IMG/VR virus record: IMGVR_UViG_3300035162_000390
Coordinates: 1 to 20,209 of that record
Origin: a virus
DNA: 20,209 nt
Direction: 5' to 3' (one strand)
Shown here in pieces: positions 1 to 6,414 of the stretch (positions within the stretch are counted from its first letter, which is position 1; the number at the start of each line of letters is the position of its first letter). The position numbers and the translations under genes were made by a program. The notes beneath the pieces are model-generated. The model was not told the origin of the DNA and did not search any database. It saw only the letters and a list, made by a program, of their open reading frames with translations.

Positions 1-99
1 GAGGGTTACTTTGCGGATAAAATGGAAGCACCTAAAGAAGCTATAGAAGAACAAATGGCTGAACAATTATTAAACCAAATAAAAGACATAGTAAAATGA
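1..99 (+). CDS. C-terminal end of an unidentified phage protein (partial)
   Basis: An open frame runs in from the window edge and ends at TGA 97-99, leaving 32 residues. They are hydrophilic and probably helical (EAIEEQMAEQLLNQIKDIVK at the end). The stop overlaps the ATG of the next gene as ATGA, so it belongs to the same transcript as the head genes. Too little is visible to name it. Confidence 0.65.
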   Translation, partial: EGYFADKMEAPKEAIEEQMAEQLLNQIKDIVK

Positions 100-464
100 A
101 AAGTAACATAGAAAAGGTATACTCTAAACTACCACAGAAGAAACACAACTTGGGTAAGCATAAGGTTGAATTGTCTTTGTTAGATGACTTAAATGATAGA
201 AAAGATAGTTGGACAAGTAAACACGATAATATCACAGAATTATTTGAACAAATAAGAAGTATAAAATCTGAATTTAATTCTATTTTTAATGATGTTTCAA
301 GTGAATACGATAGTTTATCAGATGAATATAATGACTTATTTAATAAAGCAAGTGAATTAGGTGCTGATGATCTTGCAGACAAAGCATTTTCTAATAGATT
401 AGATATGACTAATTATTATGGGAGTGAATGGGATAATGATATATTAAGATTTTTACAAGATTAA
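96..464 (+). CDS. Coiled-coil phage protein, paralog 1
   Basis: A 122-aa hydrophilic protein with no membrane segment. The first 40 residues (MKSNIEKVYSKLPQKK..., then KVELSLLDDL) are closely matched by the next gene, while the later parts differ apart from a similar segment near residues 80-92 (LFNKASELGADD). It looks mostly helical. The start overlaps the upstream stop as ATGA, suggesting translational coupling. Proteins with a KVEL-x-L-DD-L segment occur near structural genes in flavobacterial phages as far as I recall, but I know of no proven role. Being upstream of the capsid module, it may be a virion or assembly protein; that is inference. Confidence 0.75.
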   Translation: MKSNIEKVYSKLPQKKHNLGKHKVELSLLDDLNDRKDSWTSKHDNITELFEQIRSIKSEFNSIFNDVSSEYDSLSDEYNDLFNKASELGADDLADKAFSNRLDMTNYYGSEWDNDILRFLQD

Positions 465-487
465 ATAAATATAAAACCAAATATAAA

Positions 488-859
488 ATGAAAAGTAGAT
501 TAGAAAAAGTTTATAGCAAACTACCAAACCAAAAAGTAAACCTTAAAAAGCAAAAAGTTGAGTTGGGTTTAATGGATGATTTAAGAGAAAGAAAAGCCTC
601 TGTTGATGAAGCAATAGAATTTGTAAAAACTGATACTCAAGAAATTGCTCCAGCTATTAGCAAAATAAGAATGGCACTAACAGAAATGTCAGAACATTAT
701 AATATGGCAGATGCTTTAGAAGAAGATTTTTTGTCTTTTTCAGATAAAGCTGATGAATTAGGTATTGAAATTCCACAAGAAGTAAGAGATGCAGATGCAG
801 CAGCCGATGAATTAAGACGAGTAACAGAAGCATTAGAAAAACTAATTAATGGTCTATAA
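488..859 (+). CDS. Coiled-coil phage protein, paralog 2
   Basis: A 123-aa protein whose N-terminal 40 residues repeat those of the preceding gene with roughly two thirds identity by eye (MKSRLEKVYSKLP, KVELGLMDDL). The rest is acidic and helical, with the matching SFSDKADELGIEI segment near residues 82-94 and a helix rich in Ala and Glu at the end. It follows the first copy after 23 A-rich bases, so the pair looks like a tandem gene duplication that has diverged outside the N-terminal module. The conserved N-terminus may be a shared docking piece with variable partners behind it. Function unknown. Confidence 0.75.
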   Translation: MKSRLEKVYSKLPNQKVNLKKQKVELGLMDDLRERKASVDEAIEFVKTDTQEIAPAISKIRMALTEMSEHYNMADALEEDFLSFSDKADELGIEIPQEVRDADAAADELRRVTEALEKLINGL

Positions 860-864
860 ACTAA

Positions 865-1026
865 ATGCAAAGAAACAACAAAAATAAAACCTTTATACCT
901 AGTAGAACATCACCTACTGGGGGTGGTCGTGCTTGTTTATGTTGGGACACTAACAAGTATTCTATCTCTTGTTGTGATGGTTCTATGCAAGCACAAGGCA
1001 TTGGAGTAATAACAAGAACAGATTGA
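865..1026 (+). CDS. Small Cys-rich phage protein (53 aa)
   Basis: ATG 865 to TGA 1026 gives 53 residues: a basic Asn/Lys-rich start (MQRNNKNKTFIPSR), then a cluster with Cys residues in the pattern C-x-C about 11 residues before a CC-DG pair, and an AQGIG segment near the end. It starts 5 bases after the preceding stop. I remember small proteins with the order C-x-C, Y, CC-x-G, QGIG between structural genes in Bacteroidota phages, which supports this being a real gene despite its size. The four Cys could bind a metal or form disulfides in the virion. Function unknown. Confidence 0.65.
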   Translation: MQRNNKNKTFIPSRTSPTGGGRACLCWDTNKYSISCCDGSMQAQGIGVITRTD

Positions 1027-1065
1027 AAATGCAAAAAGTAAATTAATAATCGTTATATAAATAGT

Positions 1066-1659
1066 ATGGAAAAAACAAAAATGTTAAATCAAATTAGAAC
1101 ACTTCTAAACATCGAGGTAAGACTTGAAGAAATGAAGTTGGAAAACGGTACTGTAGTAAGTGCTGAAACATTTGAAAAAGGAAGTGAAATATTCATTGTC
1201 ACAGACGATGAGAAAGTAGCAATGCCAGTAGGGGAGTATATCCTTGAAGATGGTAGATTAGTAATTGTTGAAGCAGAGGGTATGATTGCGGATGTCAGAG
1301 AAGTATCTGATGAAGTACCAGCTAAAGAAACAGAAGATCTTGAAGAAGAAACTGTTGAAACAGAAGTACCAGAAGAAGTTGCTACTGAAGTTGAAGCAAT
1401 TATTGAAGCAGTAGTTGAGGTGATTGCACCAGTTATTGAAGAAGTAAAATCTGAAATTGAAGAACTTAAAAAACAATACGCTTCTTTAATGGATGACAAA
1501 GAAGAAAAAGCAGATGATAAGAAAAAAGAAGATTTATCAGCTGCAAGAAAACCAATTACAAGAAATTCACAACCAAAAACTAACAAAACTAAAGTAGAGT
1601 TTGGAAGTGGAAAATTCGCAACAACTTTAGATAGAGTATTAAATAAATTAAATAAATAA
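1066..1659 (+). CDS. Acidic pre-capsid protein, possible scaffold or head accessory protein
   Basis: A 197-aa strongly acidic protein located 7 bases upstream of the capsid gene. Residues 1-80 form a small beta-rich domain containing MKLENGTVV, VAMPVGEYILEDGRLVIVE and GMIADV segments, a pattern I recall in Bacteroidota phage proteins next to the capsid gene. Residues 85-150 are a long Glu/Val-rich helical stretch with the look of a scaffold, and the last 45 residues are basic (KKKEDLSAARKP onward). The acidic helical middle with a basic C-terminus is typical of scaffolding proteins that bind capsid subunits through their tail, so assembly or head decoration is plausible. The assignment rests on position and composition only. 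Frames on the opposite strand here are mirror artefacts of the GAA/GTA-rich codons. Confidence 0.7.
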   Translation: MEKTKMLNQIRTLLNIEVRLEEMKLENGTVVSAETFEKGSEIFIVTDDEKVAMPVGEYILEDGRLVIVEAEGMIADVREVSDEVPAKETEDLEEETVETEVPEEVATEVEAIIEAVVEVIAPVIEEVKSEIEELKKQYASLMDDKEEKADDKKKEDLSAARKPITRNSQPKTNKTKVEFGSGKFATTLDRVLNKLNK

Positions 1660-1666
1660 AATAAAA

Positions 1667-2647
1667 ATGGCAAATTTAAGAAAAACAAATCTTGCAACTG
1701 CGGTAAATATCACTACAACTTATGCTGGTGAATTTGCTGGTGAGTATATTGCAGCAGCTTTACTATCTGCATCAACTATTGATGATGGTGGTATTACAGT
1801 AAAAGCAAATATTGCTTACAAAGAAGTATTAAAAAAATTAGCAACTGGTTCTTTAGTAAGTCCAGCAAGTTGTGATTTTACACCTAATTCATCTGTAACA
1901 TTAACAGAAAGAATTATACAACCAGTTGAATTACAAGTTAACCTACAATTATGTAAGTATGATTTTGTAAACGATTGGGAAGCACAACAAATGGGGTATG
2001 GTTTAGGTCAGTCATTACCACCTAAATTTTCTGATTTTATGATTGCACACGTAGCAGCAGAAGTAGCACAAAATACAGAATTTTGTATTTGGCAAGGTGA
2101 TACTGCAGCAGGTACTAACAATTCATTTGATGGGTTTGAAAAACTAATTGCAGCATCAGCAGCAGCAGGTGATATACCAGCAGCACAACAAGTAGCAGCA
2201 GTAGCAGGTGGTTTAGATGCAACAAACATTATTGCAGAATTATCTAAGGTAGTAGATGCTATACCAGCTTCACTTTACGGAAAAGAAGATTTATTCTTAT
2301 ACATTGGTTCAAAAGCAGCTAAATTCTATGTACAAGCATTGGGTGGTTTTGTAGCAGCAGGTTTAGGAGCAAATGGTGTAAACAATATGGGAACACAATG
2401 GTGGAACAACGGAAGCCTAACTGTAAATGGAGTTAAGATTTTTGTATGTCCTGGAATGTCAGACAACAAAATGTATGCAGCAACAAGAAGTAACCTATAT
2501 TTTGGAACTGGATTGTTAAACGATACAAATTCTATTAAAGTATTGGATATGGCAGATTTAGATGCTTCAAACAATGTTAGAATGGTAATGCGTTTTACAT
2601 CAGCAGTACAATTTGGAATTGCTGAAGATTTAGTAGAGTACGCTTAA
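1667..2647 (+). CDS. Major capsid protein
   Basis: A 326-aa soluble protein followed at once by a strong terminator, as expected for the most abundant virion protein. The N-terminus (MANLRKTNLATAVNITTTYAG, then EFAGEYIAAALLSAS) and the segments near residues 80-110 (LTERIIQPVELQVNLQLCKY, DWEA) and 140-160 (FCIWQGD ... FDGFEKL) resemble the capsid subunit family I know from flavobacterial and marine Bacteroidota phages, generally treated as HK97-fold. Residues 160-190 are rich in GCA-coded Ala. The order acidic protein, capsid, tail-like protein, portal fits a head module. It would form the icosahedral shell; the fold itself cannot be proven by eye. Confidence 0.85.
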   Translation: MANLRKTNLATAVNITTTYAGEFAGEYIAAALLSASTIDDGGITVKANIAYKEVLKKLATGSLVSPASCDFTPNSSVTLTERIIQPVELQVNLQLCKYDFVNDWEAQQMGYGLGQSLPPKFSDFMIAHVAAEVAQNTEFCIWQGDTAAGTNNSFDGFEKLIAASAAAGDIPAAQQVAAVAGGLDATNIIAELSKVVDAIPASLYGKEDLFLYIGSKAAKFYVQALGGFVAAGLGANGVNNMGTQWWNNGSLTVNGVKIFVCPGMSDNKMYAATRSNLYFGTGLLNDTNSIKVLDMADLDASNNVRMVMRFTSAVQFGIAEDLVEYA

Positions 2648-2668
2648 AATTAATTAATCAATAAAATA

Positions 2669-2702
2669 GGGTAGGTAGGTCATCTACTTACCCTTTTTTT
2701 TT
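2669..2702 (+). terminator. Rho-independent terminator after the capsid gene
   Basis: GGGTAGGTAG (2669-2678) pairs with CTACTTACCC (2684-2693) to give a 10-bp stem with one G-U pair and a GTCAT loop, followed by nine T residues (2694-2702). It lies 21 bases after the capsid stop and would end or attenuate transcription before the tail-like gene. Confidence 0.9.
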
Positions 2703-2717
2703 AAAAAAAATATATAT

Positions 2718-3239
2718 ATGGCTTGTTTATTAACAACTGGAAGAAAAATACCTTGCAAATCAGCGTTTGGTGGTATTAAAAGAGTATATTTTGCTGATTA
2801 CGGTGGTATAACCGCAGTAACAGTAGATAGTACAACTAAAGAAGCTACATTAACTGGTAGCCCAACGTGGTTTGAATTTGATGTAAAAGGTAATTCATCT
2901 TTAGAAACTACTGTAACAAGTAGTAGAGAAAATGGAACTACATTTTATACACAAACTTTAAACTTAACACTAACTTATTTAGATGCAAAAACACAAGCAG
3001 AACTACAAACACTTGCAGTAGCAAGACCATATATTGTAGTTGAAGATTATTATGGTAATAGCTTCTTGTGTGGTTTTGAAAATGGAATGGAATGTACTGG
3101 TGGTACAGTAGTAACTGGAGCAGCAGCTGGTGATTTAAGTGGTTTCACACTTACCTTTGAGGGAATGGAAGAAACTGCACCTTACTTTTTAGATGCAGCA
3201 GTAACACCTGATGCAACACAAATAGATCCAACTGCATAG
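2718..3239 (+). CDS. Putative tail-tube-like virion protein
   Basis: A 173-aa protein, beta-rich, with no membrane segment or catalytic motif. It starts MACLLTTGRKIPCKS, has alternating Thr/Leu beta strands in the middle (TQTLNLTLTYLD), and ends with a GDLSGFTLTFEGMEE segment. The closing pattern D-L-x-G-[YF]-T-L-T-F-x-G-x-E resembles the last strand region of tube-type major tail proteins in Bacteroidota phages. It is a single gene between two hairpin terminators, which fits a protein made in large amounts. Four Cys are present (residues 3, 13, 118, 126). A major tail protein is my preferred reading; a head decoration or stopper protein remains possible. Confidence 0.7.
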   Translation: MACLLTTGRKIPCKSAFGGIKRVYFADYGGITAVTVDSTTKEATLTGSPTWFEFDVKGNSSLETTVTSSRENGTTFYTQTLNLTLTYLDAKTQAELQTLAVARPYIVVEDYYGNSFLCGFENGMECTGGTVVTGAAAGDLSGFTLTFEGMEETAPYFLDAAVTPDATQIDPTA

Positions 3240-3262
3240 TTTTAATTTTAGTTAATAAATTA

Positions 3263-3290
3263 AGCATCCTTTATAGGGTGCTTTTTTTTT
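3263..3290 (+). terminator. Rho-independent terminator after the tail-tube-like gene
   Basis: AGCATCCT (3263-3270) pairs with AGGGTGCT (3275-3282) in an 8-bp stem with one G-U pair and a TTAT loop; the final T of the stem begins a run of nine T residues (3282-3290). It lies 23 bases after the stop codon. Confidence 0.9.
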
Positions 3291-3337
3291 ACAATATAAT
3301 TTCTACAAATTAGGTAATTATTTACGTTATATAGTTG

Positions 3338-3766
3338 ATGATTATATTAACCACAAGTGCAACTGCACAAACCTTATCTGTAATACCAAGAGATTACTTA
3401 ACAGATTTTATTATGTCTATACGTGATGATAGTACAAACGTAGTAAAAACATATCAAATTAATGGTGCTACACAAGTAGGTAATTATTTAACATTTACAA
3501 ATATATTTAACCCTATATTAGTAGAAAATCATTTTTACGATGTAACATTAGAAACAGCAAATAGTTTTTGGAATACAAATGTTAAGTTATGGGAAAACGA
3601 TACAACGCTTTGGAATGTAGATGATGCAAGTGATGGAGTTATTTATAAGGATAGAATTTTCTGTACAGATCAAGATATAGACCAAAATAATAATGACTAT
3701 TATAACTTAAATAAAGGGCAATATACAACCTACAATGGTTATAATAATACTTATATAGTAATATGA
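3338..3766 (+). CDS. Hypothetical structural-module protein
   Basis: A 142-aa protein. I take ATG 3338 as the start; a TTG three bases earlier is in frame but the ATG is the better choice. The N-terminus (MIILTTSATAQTLSVIPRDY) is mildly hydrophobic but lacks a convincing signal peptide; the body reads as beta strands. The end has a KDRIFCTDQDI segment, then an Asn/Tyr-rich tail ending YIVI. I recall similar K-D-[KR]-I-F-C-T sequences in Flavobacterium prophage proteins without known function. Its stop overlaps the portal ATG as ATGA, so it probably sits in the portal operon and may contribute to the head-tail interface or capsid. Confidence 0.65.
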   Translation: MIILTTSATAQTLSVIPRDYLTDFIMSIRDDSTNVVKTYQINGATQVGNYLTFTNIFNPILVENHFYDVTLETANSFWNTNVKLWENDTTLWNVDDASDGVIYKDRIFCTDQDIDQNNNDYYNLNKGQYTTYNGYNNTYIVI

Positions 3767-5823
3767 AAAGACAAAGAAATAGTAAAGGACAATTTACAAA
3801 AGCATCAAAGGTTTCAGAATTTGGCTTTGTTAATTTAAGTACTTACACAAGTCCAGAAATTAAAGAAGTAAACGGTGAAGATTGGATAGAATACGGTGCA
3901 GATAACAATTATTTTCAATACTTAATAGATAGATACAATGGTTCACCTACTAATAATGCTGCTATTAATGGCATTAGTCAAGCTATATATGGAAAAGGAC
4001 TGAACGCAACTGATAGTAACAAAAAACCTAATGAGTACGCACAAATGATTGCATTGTTTAAAAAAGATGTAGTTAGAAAAGTGTGTTACGATTTAAAGCT
4101 AATGGGTAATGCTGCAATACAAGTAATTTATTCTAAAGACAGAAGTAAAATTGTTCAATTAGAGCATATGCCTATTGAAACATTACGTGCTGAAAAATGT
4201 AATGAAAATGGTGAAATACCAGCATACTTTTATTATGATGATTGGGCAAACATAAAACGTACTGATGAACCTTTAAGGATACCAGCTTTTGGAATGTCTA
4301 AAGAGGGTATAGAAATTTTTTATATAAAACCATATAAAAGTGGTTTCTATTATTATTCACCAGTAGATTATCAAGGTGGTTTACAATATGCAGAATTAGA
4401 AGAAGAAGTATCTAATTACCACCTTAACAATATTATGAATGGTTTAGCACCATCAATGCTAATTAATTTTAATAATGGTACACCTAACCAACAAGAACGT
4501 AAATTAATAGAAAATAAAATTGCTCAAAAGTTTAGTGGTACATCAAACGCTGGTAAGTTTATATTAGCTTTTAATGACAACAAAGAATCACAAGCAGAAA
4601 TAACACCAGTACAATTAAGTGATGCACATAACCAATACCAATTTTTAAGTGAAGAATCTACACAAAAAATAATGGTAGCACATAGAATTGTATCACCTAT
4701 GCTATTAGGTATAAAAGATGGTAGCGGTTTAGGTAACAATGCAGAAGAAATAAAGACTGCATCTTTACTAATGGATAACACCGTTATAAGACCGTTTCAA
4801 GAACTTTTAATTGATTGCTTTGACCAAATATTAGCATACAATGAAATTAGCTTAAACTTATACTTTACAACTTTACAACCATTAGAATTTACAGATGTAG
4901 ATAAGTCAGTACAAGATGCAGATACTATTGAAGAAGAAACTGGTGTTGAAAAAAGAAGATTTAGCCTAAAACAAATTGATGGTAAACAAGCATACGAAAC
5001 CAAAGAAGAAGCAATAAAGGTAGCTGAAGAAATGGGTTGTGGTGGTTATCACCAGCACGAGGTAGAGGGTGTTACATATTATATGCCTTGTGAAACACAC
5101 CAAGAACTTAAAGCTCCTTGTTGGGATGGTTACGAACAATATGGTACAAAAATAAAAGATGGCAAAGAAGTACCTAATTGTGTTAAGATGGAAAAAGAAC
5201 CTTTTTTATCTGATGAAATGGGTGAATCTATTTTAAAACATCTACAAGGTGAAAAAGTTGGTGATGAATGGGAATTGGTAGATGAATTAAGTACAGATGA
5301 AAACATTAGTGATGATGATTGGGCAAATATTTGTATAAAAAAGAAAAAAAGTTTATTCACAAGGCTATATGATGAAATTACATCTAAAAACAATGGTAGT
5401 GCTGAAAGCTATTTAGATTCTAAATATTATAAAATAAGATATAAATATGTTGTAGGATCAACTAAAGCAATGGAAAAAGGCAACCAGTCAAGAACGTTTT
5501 GTAAAAATATGATGCGTTTATCTGATGATGGTATTATATACCGAAAAGAAGATATTGACCAAGCAAGTTTTAGAGGTGTAAATAATGAATTTGGGCATAA
5601 AGGACAAAACTATTCTTTGTTCAAATTTAAAGGGGGTATTTATTGTAGGCATAAATGGGTTAGGGTTTTGTATAGAATGAAAGCAACAACTGAACCATCT
5701 GAAAATTTAGATGATTATAAAAGAACAAGAGCAATACCATCAAGTTATAATATTAAACCAGCTGGTACAAGAGAATCAGAAATAGCACCAATCAATATGC
5801 CTGATAGGGGTGCATACAAATAA
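3763..5823 (+). CDS. Portal protein with a long C-terminal extension
   Basis: A 686-aa protein. Residues 1-380 resemble portal proteins: basic N-terminus, EYGADNNYFQYLIDRYNGSP near 44-63, NAAINGISQAIYGKGL near 65-80, a DLKLMGNAAIQVIY strand near 110-123, PIETLRAEKC near 137-146, and a LSEESTQKIMVAHRIVSPML segment near 295-314 with the GSGLGNN turn. The portal is the dodecameric ring through which DNA is packaged. Residues 400-475 hold a Cys/His-rich segment (C426, H430, H432, C443, H446, C453, C473) including PCWDGYEQYGTK and VPNC. Residues 545-686 form a separate domain with FRGVNNEFGHKGQNYSLFKF and a Cys-x-His-x-W that I remember from flavobacterial phage structural proteins. The length, well above a usual portal, suggests a fusion with a head accessory module. 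The start overlaps the upstream stop by ATGA. Confidence 0.8.
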   Translation: MKRQRNSKGQFTKASKVSEFGFVNLSTYTSPEIKEVNGEDWIEYGADNNYFQYLIDRYNGSPTNNAAINGISQAIYGKGLNATDSNKKPNEYAQMIALFKKDVVRKVCYDLKLMGNAAIQVIYSKDRSKIVQLEHMPIETLRAEKCNENGEIPAYFYYDDWANIKRTDEPLRIPAFGMSKEGIEIFYIKPYKSGFYYYSPVDYQGGLQYAELEEEVSNYHLNNIMNGLAPSMLINFNNGTPNQQERKLIENKIAQKFSGTSNAGKFILAFNDNKESQAEITPVQLSDAHNQYQFLSEESTQKIMVAHRIVSPMLLGIKDGSGLGNNAEEIKTASLLMDNTVIRPFQELLIDCFDQILAYNEISLNLYFTTLQPLEFTDVDKSVQDADTIEEETGVEKRRFSLKQIDGKQAYETKEEAIKVAEEMGCGGYHQHEVEGVTYYMPCETHQELKAPCWDGYEQYGTKIKDGKEVPNCVKMEKEPFLSDEMGESILKHLQGEKVGDEWELVDELSTDENISDDDWANICIKKKKSLFTRLYDEITSKNNGSAESYLDSKYYKIRYKYVVGSTKAMEKGNQSRTFCKNMMRLSDDGIIYRKEDIDQASFRGVNNEFGHKGQNYSLFKFKGGIYCRHKWVRVLYRMKATTEPSENLDDYKRTRAIPSSYNIKPAGTRESEIAPINMPDRGAYK

Positions 5824-5829
5824 GAAAAT

Positions 5830-6336
5830 ATGGCTACAACTTTATTTATAAATAGAACTGATTTAATCCGTAATTCAATTATGGATGGTAATGTTGATAC
5901 TGATCGTTTTATTCAGTTTATTAAGATTGCACAAGAAATAGATGTGCAGCAAATAATGGGAACTAAAATGTACGATGGTTTAACTACTGCAATACCTAAT
6001 ATTGATTTACCAGCTAATGCAAGATGGAAAACAGTTTTAGATGATTATATAGCACCAATGTTAATATGGTATGCACAATCTAACTATATGCCATTTGCAG
6101 CGTATCAAATAAAAAATGGTGGAGTATTTAAACATACATCAGAAAACGCACAATCAGTAGATAAAAATGAAATAGATTTTTTAGTAGAAACAGCAAGAAC
6201 AAACGCTGAATGGTATAGTAGAAGATTTATTGACTTTATGAGTTTTAACCAAACTACATATCCCGAATACACAAGTAACATAAATGATGATATATACCCA
6301 AGTAATGATGCAACTTTTAATGGGTGGGTATTATGA
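5830..6336 (+). CDS. Head-tail connector (adaptor) protein
   Basis: A 168-aa, largely helical protein directly behind the portal gene, the usual place for the ring protein that joins portal and tail. It shows the pattern of Bacteroidota phage adaptor-like proteins: an N-terminal FINRTDLIRNSIMDGNVD segment, an IQFIKIAQEIDVQQIMGTKM helix, a DDYIAPMLIWYAQSNYMPF helix near residues 71-90, and a final Tyr/Asn-rich tail. I believe this is the family catalogued as DUF6712, from memory. The start lies 6 bases after the portal stop. Connector function is a sound inference from position and fold type but not proven. Confidence 0.7.
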   Translation: MATTLFINRTDLIRNSIMDGNVDTDRFIQFIKIAQEIDVQQIMGTKMYDGLTTAIPNIDLPANARWKTVLDDYIAPMLIWYAQSNYMPFAAYQIKNGGVFKHTSENAQSVDKNEIDFLVETARTNAEWYSRRFIDFMSFNQTTYPEYTSNINDDIYPSNDATFNGWVL

Positions 6337-6413
6337 TTTATAAACCGAAAAAAGCAAACATAGAAAAACTAAAAACCTTTTTAAAAAGGGTTAAAATAAA
6401 AAACAAAAAATAG
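6333..6413 (+). CDS. Tiny basic protein (26 aa), possible gene
   Basis: ATG 6333 overlaps the preceding stop as ATGA and the frame ends TAG 6413, one base before the fibre start. The product (MIYKPKKANIEKLKTFLKRV, then IKNKK) is strongly basic and helical. The tight ATGA coupling and the exact fill of the gap between two genes favour translation, but at 26 residues chance cannot be excluded. It could be a short structural peptide or only a coupling leader for the fibre. Confidence 0.4.
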   Translation: MIYKPKKANIEKLKTFLKRVKIKNKK

Positions 6414-6414
6414 T

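Noticed and set aside
41-382. Reverse-strand frame over the first paralog
   Set aside because: Ser/Leu/Phe-rich mirror product with no support; the + strand protein has a paralog next to it.
1089-1697. Long reverse-strand open frames opposite the acidic protein gene (also 1258-1476)
   Set aside because: They mirror GAA/GTA-rich coding sequence, give low-complexity Ser/Phe-rich products and have no leader; the + strand gene fits the operon.
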